Shown here piece by piece: positions 1-8,332 of a stretch of 64,000 nucleotides of DNA. A program made the translations under genes and the position numbers. Numbering within the stretch: position 1 is the first letter of the stretch; each line of letters starts with the position of its first letter. Where the stretch lies: NCBI GenBank assembly GCA_016285355.1, contig JAEEQP010000009.1, positions 1 through 64,000 of the forward strand, read 5' to 3'. Source of the stretch: Bacteroidales bacterium (GTDB lineage Bacteria; Bacteroidota; Bacteroidia; Bacteroidales; F082). The notes beneath the pieces are model-generated. The model was given only the letters and a program-made list of their open reading frames with translations. It had not been told where the DNA came from and ran no database searches.

Positions 1-423
1 GAAGTAGTCGGCGTCCATCGGGATGGTGTAACCTTTAGGAATATAGGTGTAGGTCTTGTCCTCGCTGGAAGCGACGATGTCAACCTTGCCGAACAACTTG
101 GCTTCCTTGGCGGCCTTCTTAGCCCAGACACCAGTCTGGAGATAAGCAGCCTTGGTCTTCATAAGGTTGGCGGGCACAGTGAAGAACTGTGTGCTGGCAC
201 CACCACCGAGGAAGAGAATCTCGTACTCCTCAGGGATGTTGAGAAGGTCGCGCCACAGTTGGCGGGTCTCAGCCATGATACGCTCCCAACCTGGGGTGCG
301 GTGTGAGATTTCAGCGATGCCGATGCCAGTGTTGTCGAAATCATAGAGCGCCTTGACGGTGCTTTCAATAGCCTGCTTGGGCAGAACGCAGGGACCTGCG
401 TTGAAGTTAAATGCCTGTTTCAT
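1..423 (-). CDS. serC: Phosphoserine aminotransferase SerC, N-terminal part
   Basis: The reverse strand from the ATG at 423 encodes 141 residues before the window edge, so the gene is cut by the window and not broken. The protein starts MKQAFNFNAGPCVLP, the SerC N-terminus, and continues with the family segments IAEISHRT and LFLGGGASTQFF (phosphate and substrate loop region of class V aminotransferases). SerC is a PLP enzyme that converts 3-phosphohydroxypyruvate to phosphoserine in serine synthesis. The PLP lysine lies beyond the window. The gene is transcribed away from rpmE2, and a -7 box sits about 67 bp upstream of its start. Confidence 0.95.
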   Translation of the reverse strand, partial: MKQAFNFNAGPCVLPKQAIESTVKALYDFDNTGIGIAEISHRTPGWERIMAETRQLWRDLLNIPEEYEILFLGGGASTQFFTVPANLMKTKAAYLQTGVWAKKAAKEAKLFGKVDIVASSEDKTYTYIPKGYTIPMDADYF

Positions 424-489
424 TACGATTTGTTGTTTAATGTATTGGTTTATAATTTGTTGATTAAGTTTTGTCGCTTTATTTTGCTG

Positions 490-497
490 CAAAGATA
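490..497 (-). promoter_or_regulatory. Likely serC promoter, -7 box
   Basis: The reverse strand reads TATCTTTG here, matching the Bacteroidota -7 consensus TAnnTTTG. It lies 67 bp upstream of the serC ATG. No convincing -33 TTTG was seen at the usual 19-20 bp distance. Confidence 0.5.
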
Positions 498-578
498 ATA
501 ATTAAAACGGTGTGAACGTACTTTTTTGTCAGATAAATGGCTCGTTTCGTTGAGTTGAAAAAAAAATCATTAAAATAA

Positions 579-608
579 TTGCCAGTTCAAAAAAAAGTTG
601 TACTTTTG
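579..608 (+). promoter_or_regulatory. rpmE2 promoter
   Basis: A TTG at 579-581 and TACTTTTG at 601-608 are 19 bp apart and fit the Bacteroidota -33/-7 promoter. The start codon of rpmE2 is 29 bp downstream of the -7 box. Confidence 0.6.
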
Positions 609-637
609 CACACTCAAAATTTAAAGGAAAGAAAGCG

Positions 638-907
638 ATGAAAAAAGACATTCACCCCAAGAACTATCGTCTGGTTGTTTTCAAAGATATGTCTAACGAA
701 CAGACCTTCATGTCTCGTTCCACGATTAACACCAAAGACACTATCGTCTGGGAAGACGGCAAGGAATATCCTCTGGTGAAACTTGAAATCTCCAGCACTT
801 CACACCCGTTCTATACTGGTAAGATGAAGCTCGTCGACAGCGCCGGTCGCGTTGATAAGTTCAACAACAAGTATAAGAAGTTCTTCGAAAAGAAAGAAGC
901 CAAATAA
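638..907 (+). CDS. rpmE2: 50S ribosomal protein L31 type B
   Basis: An 89-residue protein starting [15 protein letters not shown], which is the type B (zinc-free) L31 signature. The cysteine motif of type A L31 is absent; the central [13 protein letters not shown] and the lysine-rich end are typical of the family. It is a component of the large ribosomal subunit near the intersubunit bridge. Type A/B paralogue switching under zinc limitation is known in other bacteria, but no Zur-like site was recognised here and in Bacteroidota type B is often the only copy. It has its own promoter and a strong terminator, so it is probably monocistronic. Confidence 0.96.
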   Translation: MKKDIHPKNYRLVVFKDMSNEQTFMSRSTINTKDTIVWEDGKEYPLVKLEISSTSHPFYTGKMKLVDSAGRVDKFNNKYKKFFEKKEAK

Positions 908-930
908 TATAGAGAAGGTGTTAAAGAAAC

Positions 931-962
931 AAGCTCTCGGAGTCCTGCCGGGAGCTTTTTTT
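931..962 (+). terminator. Rho-independent terminator of rpmE2
   Basis: A 10-bp stem (931-940 with 948-957, one G-T pair) with a 7-nt loop is followed by a run of T to position 962. It sits 24 bp after the rpmE2 stop. Confidence 0.85.
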
Positions 963-1028
963 GTCTCAAAACAATCTTGGCACTGTTCTTGACCAACCCC
1001 TTGTCTTATCATTAATACATCCCTTGCG

Positions 1029-1043
1029 CTGACATTCTGTCAG
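1029..1043. promoter_or_regulatory. Palindrome CTGACATTCTGTCAG upstream of lon
   Basis: A perfect 6-bp inverted repeat with a 3-bp spacer, 16 bp before the lon start codon. The core TGACA-N3-TGTCA recurs upstream of clpB at 20137-20149. The shared element in front of two heat-shock genes suggests a common operator. The binding protein is unknown. Confidence 0.5.
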
Positions 1044-1059
1044 TACTGAATTCAATCCT

Positions 1060-3558
1060 ATGAAATATAAAGATGATAACTTTTTGATGACCGATATGAT
1101 TGACTCCAATAACGCGGAGTTCATACCGGTGTTAACAATCGACGACATCCGACTTAATCACGACGATGAGGTGCCGGAAGAGCTGCCTATCCTGCCGCTC
1201 CGTAACTCGGTGCTTTATCCAGGCGTGGTGATCCCCATCACGGTGGGACGTGATAAGTCCATCCAACTGGTCAAAGAATACTACAAGAAACGTAAACCAA
1301 TCGGTGTGGTTGCACAAAAGGACTCCAACGTCGAGGACCCTGGCTTCGAGGATCTTTATCCCGTGGGTACCGTGGCGCAAATCCTCAAGACCTTCCAGAT
1401 GCCCGATGGAAACCTCACCGTCATCATCCAAGGCAAACGCCGCTTCGAGTTGGTGAACATGCTACAGAACGACCCCTATTTCATCGCGACAGTAGCGCCT
1501 TTCCAAGCCTCTGAGGAGATCCCGCGCGACCGTAAATTCAAAGCTTTGATACAGTCTGTCAAAGAATTGGCCGTTCAAGTCATCTCGCGTAGCCAACGCC
1601 TCCCAGAAGAAGCGGACTTCGCCATCAAAAATATCGACAACCCATTCTTCCTCCTGAACTTCGTGGCTAACAATGTGGACGTGGACCTGCCGACGAAACA
1701 ACTGCTGCTCGAATGCTCTAACGTCACCGACATGGCTAACAACCTTCTCGGAATCCTAACCACAGAGCAACAGATGATTGAGCTGAAACAGCAAATCCAG
1801 AGTAAAGTCAAGAACGACCTCGACAAGCAACAGCGCGAGTTCCTGCTTAACCAACAGCTGCGTACCATCCAGGAAGAACTGGGTGGAACCCCTAACGAGC
1901 ATGACATCAATGAGCTTCAGGAGAAAGCCAAAACCAAGAAATGGCCCAAAGAGGTGCAGGAGGTGTTCGACCGTGAGCTGAAGAAACTGGAACGTACGAA
2001 CGCCCAAGCCGCGGAATATGGCATCCAGCTGAACTACTTGCAGTATCTTGTTGACCTGCCGTGGATGGAGTACACCAAAGACAACTTCGACCTGAACCGC
2101 GCCAAGCGGATCCTCGATGCGGATCATTTCGGTCTCGACAAGGTCAAAGACCGTATCATCGAGCACCTCGCCGTGCTTAAGCTGAAAAACGACATGAAGT
2201 CACCTATCCTCTGCCTGGTGGGTCCTCCTGGCGTTGGCAAGACCTCGCTGGGCAAGTCCATCGCCCGCGCGCTGAATAGGAAATATGTCAGAATGTCACT
2301 CGGTGGACTGCGTGATGAGTCGGAACTCCGTGGCCATCGGAAGACCTACATCGGTGCCATGCCGGGTCGTATCATCCAAAACCTCCGCAAGGTAAAGTCA
2401 GGGAATCCTGTTTTTGTCCTTGACGAAATAGATAAGGTGAGTGGCAACAACATCAATGGTGATCCTCAGGCTGCGCTTCTCGAGATTCTCGACCCGGAAC
2501 AGAACGCTACCTTCTATGATAACTTCCTCGAGTTGGACTACGACTTGTCAAAAATCTTGTTCATCGCCACTGCTAACACGCTGTCAACCATCCATCCAGC
2601 CCTTCGCGACCGTATGGAGATCATCGACTTGTCAGGCTACCTCCGTGAAGAGAAATACGAGATTGCCAAACGGCATCTGATCCCAAAACAGCTGAAAGAG
2701 CACGGCCTTGATGCCAAACAGGTTTCTTTCCCGAAAGACGTGGTGATGCACATCATCGACGACTATACCCGTGAGGCGGGCGTGAGAAACTTGGAACGCA
2801 AGATTGCTGATGTGATGCGTTCACGCGCTAAGGAAGTGGTGACCAACGAAGTGGTGGATAAGAAGGTGACGTTAGCAGAGATCAGTAAGGTGTTGGGTGT
2901 GCCTATGCACCACGACGAGGACGAGGTGCGTCATTCTGTGCCAGGTGTGGCTACAGGATTGGCATGGACCTCGGTAGGAGGGGAGATCCTCTCTATTGAA
3001 GTGAGCCTCAGCCATGGTGGTGGCCGTCTCTCGCTTACAGGTAACCTCGGTGAAGTGATGAAGGAATCGGCAACCATCGCCTACGAGTTTATTAAAGCAC
3101 ATGCTTCATTATTGGAGATTAATCCTGATGTTTTTGATACATGGAATGTCCACGTTCATATACCAGAAGGCGCAACACCTAAAGATGGCCCTTCGGCAGG
3201 TATCACCATGTTGGCTGCCCTGACCTCGGCGTTCACACAACGCAAAGTCAAGAGCCAACTCGCCATGACGGGTGAGATTACCCTCAGAGGACGGGTGTTG
3301 CCTGTGGGTGGCATCCAAGAGAAGATTCTTGCCGCCAAACGCAACGGCGTCACTGATCTTATCCTCTCCATTGATAACGAACGTGATATCAAGGATATCA
3401 AAGAAGACTATATTAACGGACTGAATTTCCACTATGTTACCAATATGATGGAAGTCATTGACTTGGCACTGGAGAAAGAACAGGACAAGAACGAATTGGA
3501 TTACAATAAATACCTCCTCAACTTGAGGACAGAAGTCATTGGGTTTAAGAATAGTTGA
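1060..3558 (+). CDS. lon: ATP-dependent Lon protease
   Basis: An 832-residue LonA protease. Domains in order: substrate-binding LON N-domain (about residues 40-240, beginning [15 protein letters not shown]), a coiled-coil helical region (about 240-340), an AAA+ module with Walker A GPPGVGKT at 388-395, and the C-terminal serine protease domain. The Ser/Lys catalytic dyad is visible: S712 in DGPSAG and K755 in GGIQEKI. It degrades misfolded and regulatory proteins in the cytoplasm. The ATG at 1060 was kept; an in-frame ATG at 1087 is possible because residues 1-9 are poorly conserved. A palindrome just upstream (1029-1043) may regulate it, and a nested hairpin follows the stop. Confidence 0.98.
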   Translation: MKYKDDNFLMTDMIDSNNAEFIPVLTIDDIRLNHDDEVPEELPILPLRNSVLYPGVVIPITVGRDKSIQLVKEYYKKRKPIGVVAQKDSNVEDPGFEDLYPVGTVAQILKTFQMPDGNLTVIIQGKRRFELVNMLQNDPYFIATVAPFQASEEIPRDRKFKALIQSVKELAVQVISRSQRLPEEADFAIKNIDNPFFLLNFVANNVDVDLPTKQLLLECSNVTDMANNLLGILTTEQQMIELKQQIQSKVKNDLDKQQREFLLNQQLRTIQEELGGTPNEHDINELQEKAKTKKWPKEVQEVFDRELKKLERTNAQAAEYGIQLNYLQYLVDLPWMEYTKDNFDLNRAKRILDADHFGLDKVKDRIIEHLAVLKLKNDMKSPILCLVGPPGVGKTSLGKSIARALNRKYVRMSLGGLRDESELRGHRKTYIGAMPGRIIQNLRKVKSGNPVFVLDEIDKVSGNNINGDPQAALLEILDPEQNATFYDNFLELDYDLSKILFIATANTLSTIHPALRDRMEIIDLSGYLREEKYEIAKRHLIPKQLKEHGLDAKQVSFPKDVVMHIIDDYTREAGVRNLERKIADVMRSRAKEVVTNEVVDKKVTLAEISKVLGVPMHHDEDEVRHSVPGVATGLAWTSVGGEILSIEVSLSHGGGRLSLTGNLGEVMKESATIAYEFIKAHASLLEINPDVFDTWNVHVHIPEGATPKDGPSAGITMLAALTSAFTQRKVKSQLAMTGEITLRGRVLPVGGIQEKILAAKRNGVTDLILSIDNERDIKDIKEDYINGLNFHYVTNMMEVIDLALEKEQDKNELDYNKYLLNLRTEVIGFKNS

Positions 3559-3617
3559 GAATTGAGAGCTGAGTTGGAGGTTAGAGTTGGACCAACTCTC
3601 TCTCAATTCTCATTTTT
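3556..3617 (+). terminator. Nested hairpin terminator after lon
   Basis: The arms tgagaattgagag (3556-3568) and ctctcaattctca (3600-3612) pair perfectly. They enclose a second inverted repeat, agagttgg/ccaactct. A short T-run follows. It overlaps the lon stop codon. Confidence 0.6.
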
Positions 3618-3660
3618 AAATTAATTCAAGGTTCGGTGAGGGTCAGAAAGCGTAAGTGAA

Positions 3661-5271
3661 ATGAACATAAAAAAACTAATCAATATTTGTGTGGCGTTGC
3701 TGCTGCTTTTTGGCTGCGGAAGGAGGGAGAATCCAAACGAGGGGCTTTCTATCTTCCGGTACAACGAGGCATCGGGTATCTTGACCTTGGACCCTATCTA
3801 TGCAAAAGATTTGCCTCATATCTGGGCGTGTAACCAGCTCTACAGCAGCTTGGTGGCTTTCGACGAAGAGATGAATGTCGTCCCTCGTCTGGCTCGATCA
3901 TGGGACATCAGTGATGACGGTAAGACCTATACCTTTCATCTTCGAGACGATGTGCTGTTTCATGCCGACACTTCCATGCCAGTGCGACGTGTCTTGACGG
4001 CAAGCGATGTGTGTTATTCATTTAACCGTGTGATGGATCAGTCGTTGAACTCTCCAGGCACATGGATTTTCTCCTCGGTGGCCAAAGAGGGTGATCAATA
4101 CGCTTTCCGTGCTTTGGACGACACCACCTTCCAAGTGGAACTTGCTCAGCCTTACCCTGCTTTCCTTGGCATCCTCTCCATGACATACGCATCGGTGGTT
4201 CCTCACGAAGCCGTGGAATACTATGGGGATGAGTTCCGCCGTCATCCTGTGGGTACAGGCCCGTTCCGCTTTCAATATTGGAAAGAGAATGTGAAACTCG
4301 TCCTGCGCAAGAACCCGGATTATTTCGAGACGGATGGGGCAGGGAAGCGGTTGCCCTATCTTGATGCCGTGGCCATCAGTTTTCTCATAGACAAACAGGT
4401 GGCTTTTTTGGAGTTCATCAAAGGGAAGTTCGACTTTATGTCGGGCATCGACGCGCGTTACAAAGACGAGCTGCTGACTTACGACGGCCATTTGAGGAAG
4501 AAATACGAGGATAAGATTGAATTGCTTACCGGACCGTACCTGAATACGGAATATATGGCTTTTTTCATCGATCCGAACGACACGCTGGGTAGCACTCGTT
4601 CTCGGGCTCTTCGGCAGGCAGTGAGTCTCAGTGTTGACCGTGAGAAGATGCTGCGGTATCTTCGTAACGGCATTGGCTATCCTGGTACGGGTGGAATGAT
4701 TCCTTCAGGACTTCCTGGACATAACGACACCATCGGCTATGGCTATGACTTCAAACGTGCACAGCAGCTGATCAAAGAACACCATCTGGAAAACTATCCT
4801 TTGCACCTCTCTACCACCGCGGATTATGCCGACATCGGGAAGTTTGTACAGTCGCAGGTGGAGCAGGTCGGGCTTCAATGCAAGATGGAGGTGATACCCC
4901 CAGCGACACTTCGTAGCATGAAAGCCAATGGAAGCCTGTCGTTTTTCCGATCTTCGTGGGTAGCTGACTATCCTGACGCCGAGAACTACTTATCCCTCTT
5001 CACTACCTCAAATTTCTGCCCTGAAGGTCCTAACTACACGCATTATTCCAATCCTCAATACGACCGGCTGTACAAGCAGGCGATGGCTTGCACGGATCCT
5101 GACCAACGGGCGGCCTTGTATGAAGAGATGGATCGTTTGATGATGGCTGACGCGCCAGTGGTGGTGCTGTTTTATGATGAGGTGTTAAGGTTTGTGAATC
5201 AACGCATCACGGGAATGGAGAGCAATCCCACCAATCTTCTTGATTTGAGGAAAGTCAGTTTTTCTGACTAA
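3661..5271 (+). CDS. Peptide ABC transporter substrate-binding lipoprotein (SBP_bac_5)
   Basis: A 536-residue extracytoplasmic solute-binding protein of the OppA/DppA family. It has a lipoprotein signal: a positive N-terminus, a hydrophobic stretch and the lipobox LFGC with C19 as the lipidated residue. The body contains the family landmark PRLARSWDISDDGKTYTFHL (about residues 80-99), followed by the bilobal fold with GTGPFRF near residue 200. It probably binds oligopeptides or similar ligands at the cell surface or in the periplasm. No permease or ATPase genes are next to it, so its transporter partner is encoded elsewhere or it acts as an orphan binding protein. Confidence 0.9.
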   Translation: MNIKKLINICVALLLLFGCGRRENPNEGLSIFRYNEASGILTLDPIYAKDLPHIWACNQLYSSLVAFDEEMNVVPRLARSWDISDDGKTYTFHLRDDVLFHADTSMPVRRVLTASDVCYSFNRVMDQSLNSPGTWIFSSVAKEGDQYAFRALDDTTFQVELAQPYPAFLGILSMTYASVVPHEAVEYYGDEFRRHPVGTGPFRFQYWKENVKLVLRKNPDYFETDGAGKRLPYLDAVAISFLIDKQVAFLEFIKGKFDFMSGIDARYKDELLTYDGHLRKKYEDKIELLTGPYLNTEYMAFFIDPNDTLGSTRSRALRQAVSLSVDREKMLRYLRNGIGYPGTGGMIPSGLPGHNDTIGYGYDFKRAQQLIKEHHLENYPLHLSTTADYADIGKFVQSQVEQVGLQCKMEVIPPATLRSMKANGSLSFFRSSWVADYPDAENYLSLFTTSNFCPEGPNYTHYSNPQYDRLYKQAMACTDPDQRAALYEEMDRLMMADAPVVVLFYDEVLRFVNQRITGMESNPTNLLDLRKVSFSD

Positions 5272-5322
5272 GAATACAGCCTCAAATTACCTTTTTTTAT
5301 TTCTTTACGAATTTTTTTGAAA

Positions 5323-5372
5323 ATATCGCTTGCGATATAAAAAAGAATTTGTAATTTTGCATCGTGAACGAT
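5323..5372 (+). promoter_or_regulatory. ohrR promoter with two palindromic operators
   Basis: The -7 box TAATTTTG is at 5352-5359 and a -33 TTG is at 5330-5332, 19 bp apart. ATATCGC-TT-GCGATAT (5323-5338) covers the -33 element and ATCGT-GA-ACGAT (5361-5372) covers the predicted transcription start. Both share ATCG-N4-CGAT and their centres are 36 bp apart. This is the layout expected for autorepression by the downstream MarR/OhrR protein. Confidence 0.7.
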
Positions 5373-5384
5373 ATAAATCGAACT

Positions 5385-5846
5385 ATGGAATACGAACAGC
5401 TGAAACTAAACAACCAATTGTGCTTCCGTCTTTATACTGCGGCGCGACTCACGATGGGAGTCTATCACCCCTATCTTGACCCGTTGGGAATCACCTATCC
5501 TCAGTATCTTGTGATGTTGGTGCTTTGGGAGTGTGACAAACAACCGGTGAACGACATTGCGCATAAGTTGATGTTGGAGACCAACACGGTTACACCGCTT
5601 CTGCAACGGATGGAGAAGGCGGGGCTGGTCACACGCACCAAGGGCAAGGAAGATACCCGCCAACGTATTGTCTCTTTGACACAAAAAGGACTGGCCATGC
5701 GTGAGCAGGCGAAGCATATTCCCGAGTGCCTCAGTGCTGAAATCATTGAAAAGACAGGGGAGGAGGAAGCTTATTTGCAGATGATTCCTACGCTTGACAA
5801 ACTCATCGAAGGACTTAAACTGAACAATCAACAATTAAACAATTAA
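5385..5846 (+). CDS. ohrR: OhrR-type MarR family redox regulator
   Basis: A 153-residue winged-helix MarR protein. The N-terminal segment NNQLCFRLYTAAR with C13, followed by LDPLGITYPQYLVMLVLWE, is the signature of OhrR, in which this cysteine is the peroxide sensor. The DNA-binding helices are around residues 50-95 (NTVTPLLQRMEKAGLV, then the wing with RTKGKEDTRQR). A GTG codon at 5364 would lengthen the protein by seven residues, but it overlaps the predicted transcription start, so the ATG at 5385 is preferred. In other bacteria OhrR represses the peroxidase gene ohr. Here the genes downstream encode a ferritin-like protein and a glutathione peroxidase, so these are probably its regulon. 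Confidence 0.85.
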   Translation: MEYEQLKLNNQLCFRLYTAARLTMGVYHPYLDPLGITYPQYLVMLVLWECDKQPVNDIAHKLMLETNTVTPLLQRMEKAGLVTRTKGKEDTRQRIVSLTQKGLAMREQAKHIPECLSAEIIEKTGEEEAYLQMIPTLDKLIEGLKLNNQQLNN

Positions 5847-5876
5847 ACAAATAAACAATCAACAATTAAACCTTAT
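5822..5876 (+). repeat. A-rich degenerate repeat leader
   Basis: The spacer between ohrR and the ferritin-like gene is built from repeats of AACAATCAACAATTAAAC and AACAATTAAAC. It starts within the ohrR 3' end and stops six bases before the next ATG. Similar sequence precedes the DUF58 gene. Confidence 0.6.
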
Positions 5877-5881
5877 TTATC

Positions 5882-6337
5882 ATGGACAAACAGAAATCAA
5901 TCAATGCGTTACAGTTTTTTGTAACCAATCTTTCCAATCAGGCTTTTGGACACAAACTTCAAGGCAAGATCTTTGCTGATCAAGGTTTCTCCAAACTTGG
6001 GGAGAAGTACATGGCTCATTACGAAGAGGAAATGGGCTGGGTGGACAAGTTCATCGGTCGTCTCCTCGACCTCGGTGGTGAATTGAAGCACGAAGTGCGT
6101 CAGGAAGGTACCCTTCTCACCGATCCTTGCGGATACATCAAGTTCGATCACCGTGTCTCTGTCGAAGGCATTGAGTTCCTTCGCAAATGCATGAGCGAGA
6201 TCTGCGAAGATGTCACGACCTTCGACATCATGAAGGAATACCTCAAAGACGAAGAGGAAGACATGTACTGGAGCGAGACGCAACTGGCCCTCATCGAGAA
6301 GATTGGATATCAAAACTGGCTCGTGAAGCAAATGTAA
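5882..6337 (+). CDS. Ferritin-like (bacterioferritin/Dps-type) protein
   Basis: A 151-residue all-helical protein. HYEEEMGWVDKFIGRLLDLGG (about residues 46-66) and the C-terminal DEEEDMYWSETQLALIEKIG (about 121-140) match the helices that carry the di-iron ligands in bacterioferritins. The acidic residues are conserved, but the usual histidines of the EExH motifs are replaced (EEMGW, EEEDMYW), so iron ligation may differ. It probably stores or sequesters iron and consumes peroxide in the cytoplasm. It lies 35 bp after ohrR and 37 bp before a glutathione peroxidase, which points to an oxidative-stress operon. Ferroxidase activity is inferred. Confidence 0.8.
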   Translation: MDKQKSINALQFFVTNLSNQAFGHKLQGKIFADQGFSKLGEKYMAHYEEEMGWVDKFIGRLLDLGGELKHEVRQEGTLLTDPCGYIKFDHRVSVEGIEFLRKCMSEICEDVTTFDIMKEYLKDEEEDMYWSETQLALIEKIGYQNWLVKQM

Positions 6338-6374
6338 AAACTGAATACAGGTATCATCGGAAAAAACACAAAAA

Positions 6375-6923
6375 ATGACTGCAATATATGACTTTAAAGC
6401 CCTGAACAATAGGGGAGAAGAGGTGGATATGTCCCAATATAAAGGGAAGGTCCTTATGATTGTTAACACTGCCTCGAAATGCGGATTCACTCCACAGTAT
6501 GACGGCTTGGAGGCTCTTTATAAGAAATACAAAGACCAAGGTCTGGTGATTCTGGGTTTCCCATGTGACCAATTCAAGCATCAGGAACCCGGCTCTGATG
6601 AGGAAATCGCCGAGTTCTGCCGTCTCAATCACGGTGTGACCTTCCCGCTGATGAAGAAAATAGATGTCTTCGGCGAGAATGCTCACCCTATCTTCAAATA
6701 TCTGACGGCGCAGGTGCCGAACGAGGAAGTTCACGGACTGAAGGACAAAGCCACCATGAAACTCGTTGATAGCATCAGCAAGGCTGATGGCCGTAAGGAT
6801 GGCGAAATCCGTTGGAACTTCACTAAATTCCTCATCTCGAAGGATGGCAGTGTCATCAAGCGTTTCCCACCGGTAGCCAAACCCGAGGACATGGAAGCCG
6901 AGATTGAAGCGATGATAAAGTGA
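6375..6923 (+). CDS. Glutathione peroxidase family peroxidase (Cys type)
   Basis: A 182-residue thioredoxin-fold peroxidase. The peroxidatic cysteine is C36 in NTASKCGFT, where animal enzymes have selenocysteine. C64 in FPCDQF is the resolving cysteine typical of thioredoxin-dependent members. The tetrad residues are present: Gln in the QEPG loop and the Trp/Asn pair in IRWNFTKFL near the C-terminus. It reduces hydrogen peroxide and organic peroxides in the cytoplasm, most likely using thioredoxin because Bacteroidota generally lack glutathione. It is the third gene of the ohrR operon. Confidence 0.95.
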   Translation: MTAIYDFKALNNRGEEVDMSQYKGKVLMIVNTASKCGFTPQYDGLEALYKKYKDQGLVILGFPCDQFKHQEPGSDEEIAEFCRLNHGVTFPLMKKIDVFGENAHPIFKYLTAQVPNEEVHGLKDKATMKLVDSISKADGRKDGEIRWNFTKFLISKDGSVIKRFPPVAKPEDMEAEIEAMIK

Positions 6924-6933
6924 GAAATGAATA

Positions 6934-6956
6934 CGGGACATGCGACTCGTGTCCCA
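6934..6956 (+). terminator. Hairpin after the glutathione peroxidase gene
   Basis: GGGACA (6935-6940) and TGTCCC (6950-6955) form a stem with a 9-nt loop. No T-run follows, so it may be a processing or attenuation structure instead of a full terminator. Confidence 0.35.
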
Positions 6957-6981
6957 ATACTAATCAATAAATCTGAAAAAA

Positions 6982-7161
6982 ATGGAAACAAAAGAACAAG
7001 TTCTGCAAGCCATGCGTGAAATTGGCGCTCCCGTCAATGCAGGCAAAATCGCTGAAGTGACAGGTCTCGACCGCAAGGTGGTTGACAAGGCTTTCGATGC
7101 CCTGAAAAAAGAAGGTGCCATTGTGTCGCCCGTCCGCTGCAAGTGGGAACCAGCAAAATGA
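6982..7161 (+). CDS. Small winged-helix protein
   Basis: A 59-residue protein, METKEQVLQAMREIGAP onward. The predicted fold is a single winged helix: helix VLQAMREIG, turn, VNAGKIAEVTGLD, recognition helix KVVDKAFDALKKEG, then a short wing ending CKWEPAK. It is therefore a candidate minimal DNA-binding regulator, although such domains can also mediate protein contacts. The stop is 14 bp from the start of a radical SAM gene, so the two are probably cotranscribed and functionally linked. The target is unknown. Confidence 0.75.
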   Translation: METKEQVLQAMREIGAPVNAGKIAEVTGLDRKVVDKAFDALKKEGAIVSPVRCKWEPAK

Positions 7162-7175
7162 TGGAGTGACCTTGC

Positions 7176-8264
7176 ATGAAAACAATGGATCTAAGTGCTT
7201 ACATAGCGAATAGTATCCAAGGTATCATGGCGAAAGCTTGCCTGAACGTGTTGGGTAATCCGCGTGAAGTCTCTTTTATGGCGCGGATGCAACGCGTGAT
7301 GGGTAAGGCTGAACGGCGGCGCAAAGGGTGTCTCGAAAAAGAGGGACTTGAGGTGCCGCCGTTCCTCATCGCCAGCATTGCCACTACTTGCAACCTTCAG
7401 TGCAAAGGTTGTTACGCTAGGAAAAATGGCATCGCCGGTGACACCCCTGTCAAGACAAGCCTGTCGGGCGAACAGTGGAGTGCTATCTTCAAGGAAGCCG
7501 CTGAACTTGGTGTCAGCTTCTGCCTTCTTGCCGGAGGTGAACCCTTGATGCGACGTGACTTGTTGGAAAGTGCTGCAGACGTAGAGGACATCCTTTTCCC
7601 AGTATTCACCAATGGTACCCTCATCGGATCCTTTTACATCGATTTCTTCAAACGTCACCTCAACATGATTCCTGTCATCAGTATTGAGGGTGAGTTGGCA
7701 GCCACCGACAGCAGGCGCGGTAAAGGTGTGTTCCAACGTGCCATTCGCTCCATGGAGATGCTACATGAAGAGAAGCTTTTCTTTGGAGTCAGCATTACCG
7801 TGACTACTGAGAATTACCACGACGTCACCTCAGAGGACTTCCTTGCCCATCTCGTCTCCCTGGGGTGTAAACTCCTGTTTTATGTGGAATATGTGCCTTT
7901 CGATGAAAGCACCGAACATCTGGCCTTCCGTGACGAGCATGTCGCCGAGATGGAGCAGCTTTTGGAAAGCCGCCGTGAGCAGTTCAAGGAAATGATATTC
8001 CTGAGCTTTCCGGGAGATGAGAAAGCCCTTGATGGTTGTCTGGCCGCAGGAAGAGGCTTTTTCCATATCGGCCCAGACGGCAGTGCCGAACCTTGCCCAT
8101 TCTCCCCATTCAGCGACCGTAACGTGGCACAGACAGGACTTCGAGATGCCCTCGCATCACCACTTTTCCGCAACATCCGCAACGCACGCGCTCTCGGATG
8201 GGAACACACAGGCGGCTGCACGCTTTATGAGCACCGCGACGAGGTGAAAAAGATGATGAATTAA
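7176..8264 (+). CDS. Radical SAM protein with a cysteine-containing C-terminal region
   Basis: A 362-residue radical SAM enzyme. The [4Fe-4S] motif is C72-x3-C76-x2-C79 in TTCNLQCKGCYAR, followed by the LLAGGEP SAM-binding segment. The C-terminal part has cysteines in CLAAGRGFFHIGPDG and EPCPFSP and a final GGCTLYEH, resembling a shortened SPASM/twitch domain that would hold an auxiliary cluster. Such enzymes modify peptides or mature other enzymes. No precursor peptide was found nearby, and the only clear partner is the 59-residue winged-helix protein upstream. The substrate cannot be deduced from the sequence. Confidence 0.88.
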   Translation: MKTMDLSAYIANSIQGIMAKACLNVLGNPREVSFMARMQRVMGKAERRRKGCLEKEGLEVPPFLIASIATTCNLQCKGCYARKNGIAGDTPVKTSLSGEQWSAIFKEAAELGVSFCLLAGGEPLMRRDLLESAADVEDILFPVFTNGTLIGSFYIDFFKRHLNMIPVISIEGELAATDSRRGKGVFQRAIRSMEMLHEEKLFFGVSITVTTENYHDVTSEDFLAHLVSLGCKLLFYVEYVPFDESTEHLAFRDEHVAEMEQLLESRREQFKEMIFLSFPGDEKALDGCLAAGRGFFHIGPDGSAEPCPFSPFSDRNVAQTGLRDALASPLFRNIRNARALGWEHTGGCTLYEHRDEVKKMMN

Positions 8265-8289
8265 TCGACCTTCATGTTATTTTTCGGTT

Positions 8290-8297
8290 TACCTTTG
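8290..8297 (+). promoter_or_regulatory. Promoter -7 box of the ECF sigma operon
   Basis: TACCTTTG matches the -7 consensus and lies 35 bp upstream of the sigma factor ATG. The -33 element is weak. Confidence 0.5.
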
Positions 8298-8332
8298 CAA
8301 CTAAATACCTACAAAAGACACACCGAAAAAGA

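Noticed and set aside
5364..5384. GTG start that would extend the MarR/OhrR protein
   Set aside because: The codon coincides with the predicted transcription start and lies inside an operator palindrome; the ATG at 5385 gives the usual family N-terminus.
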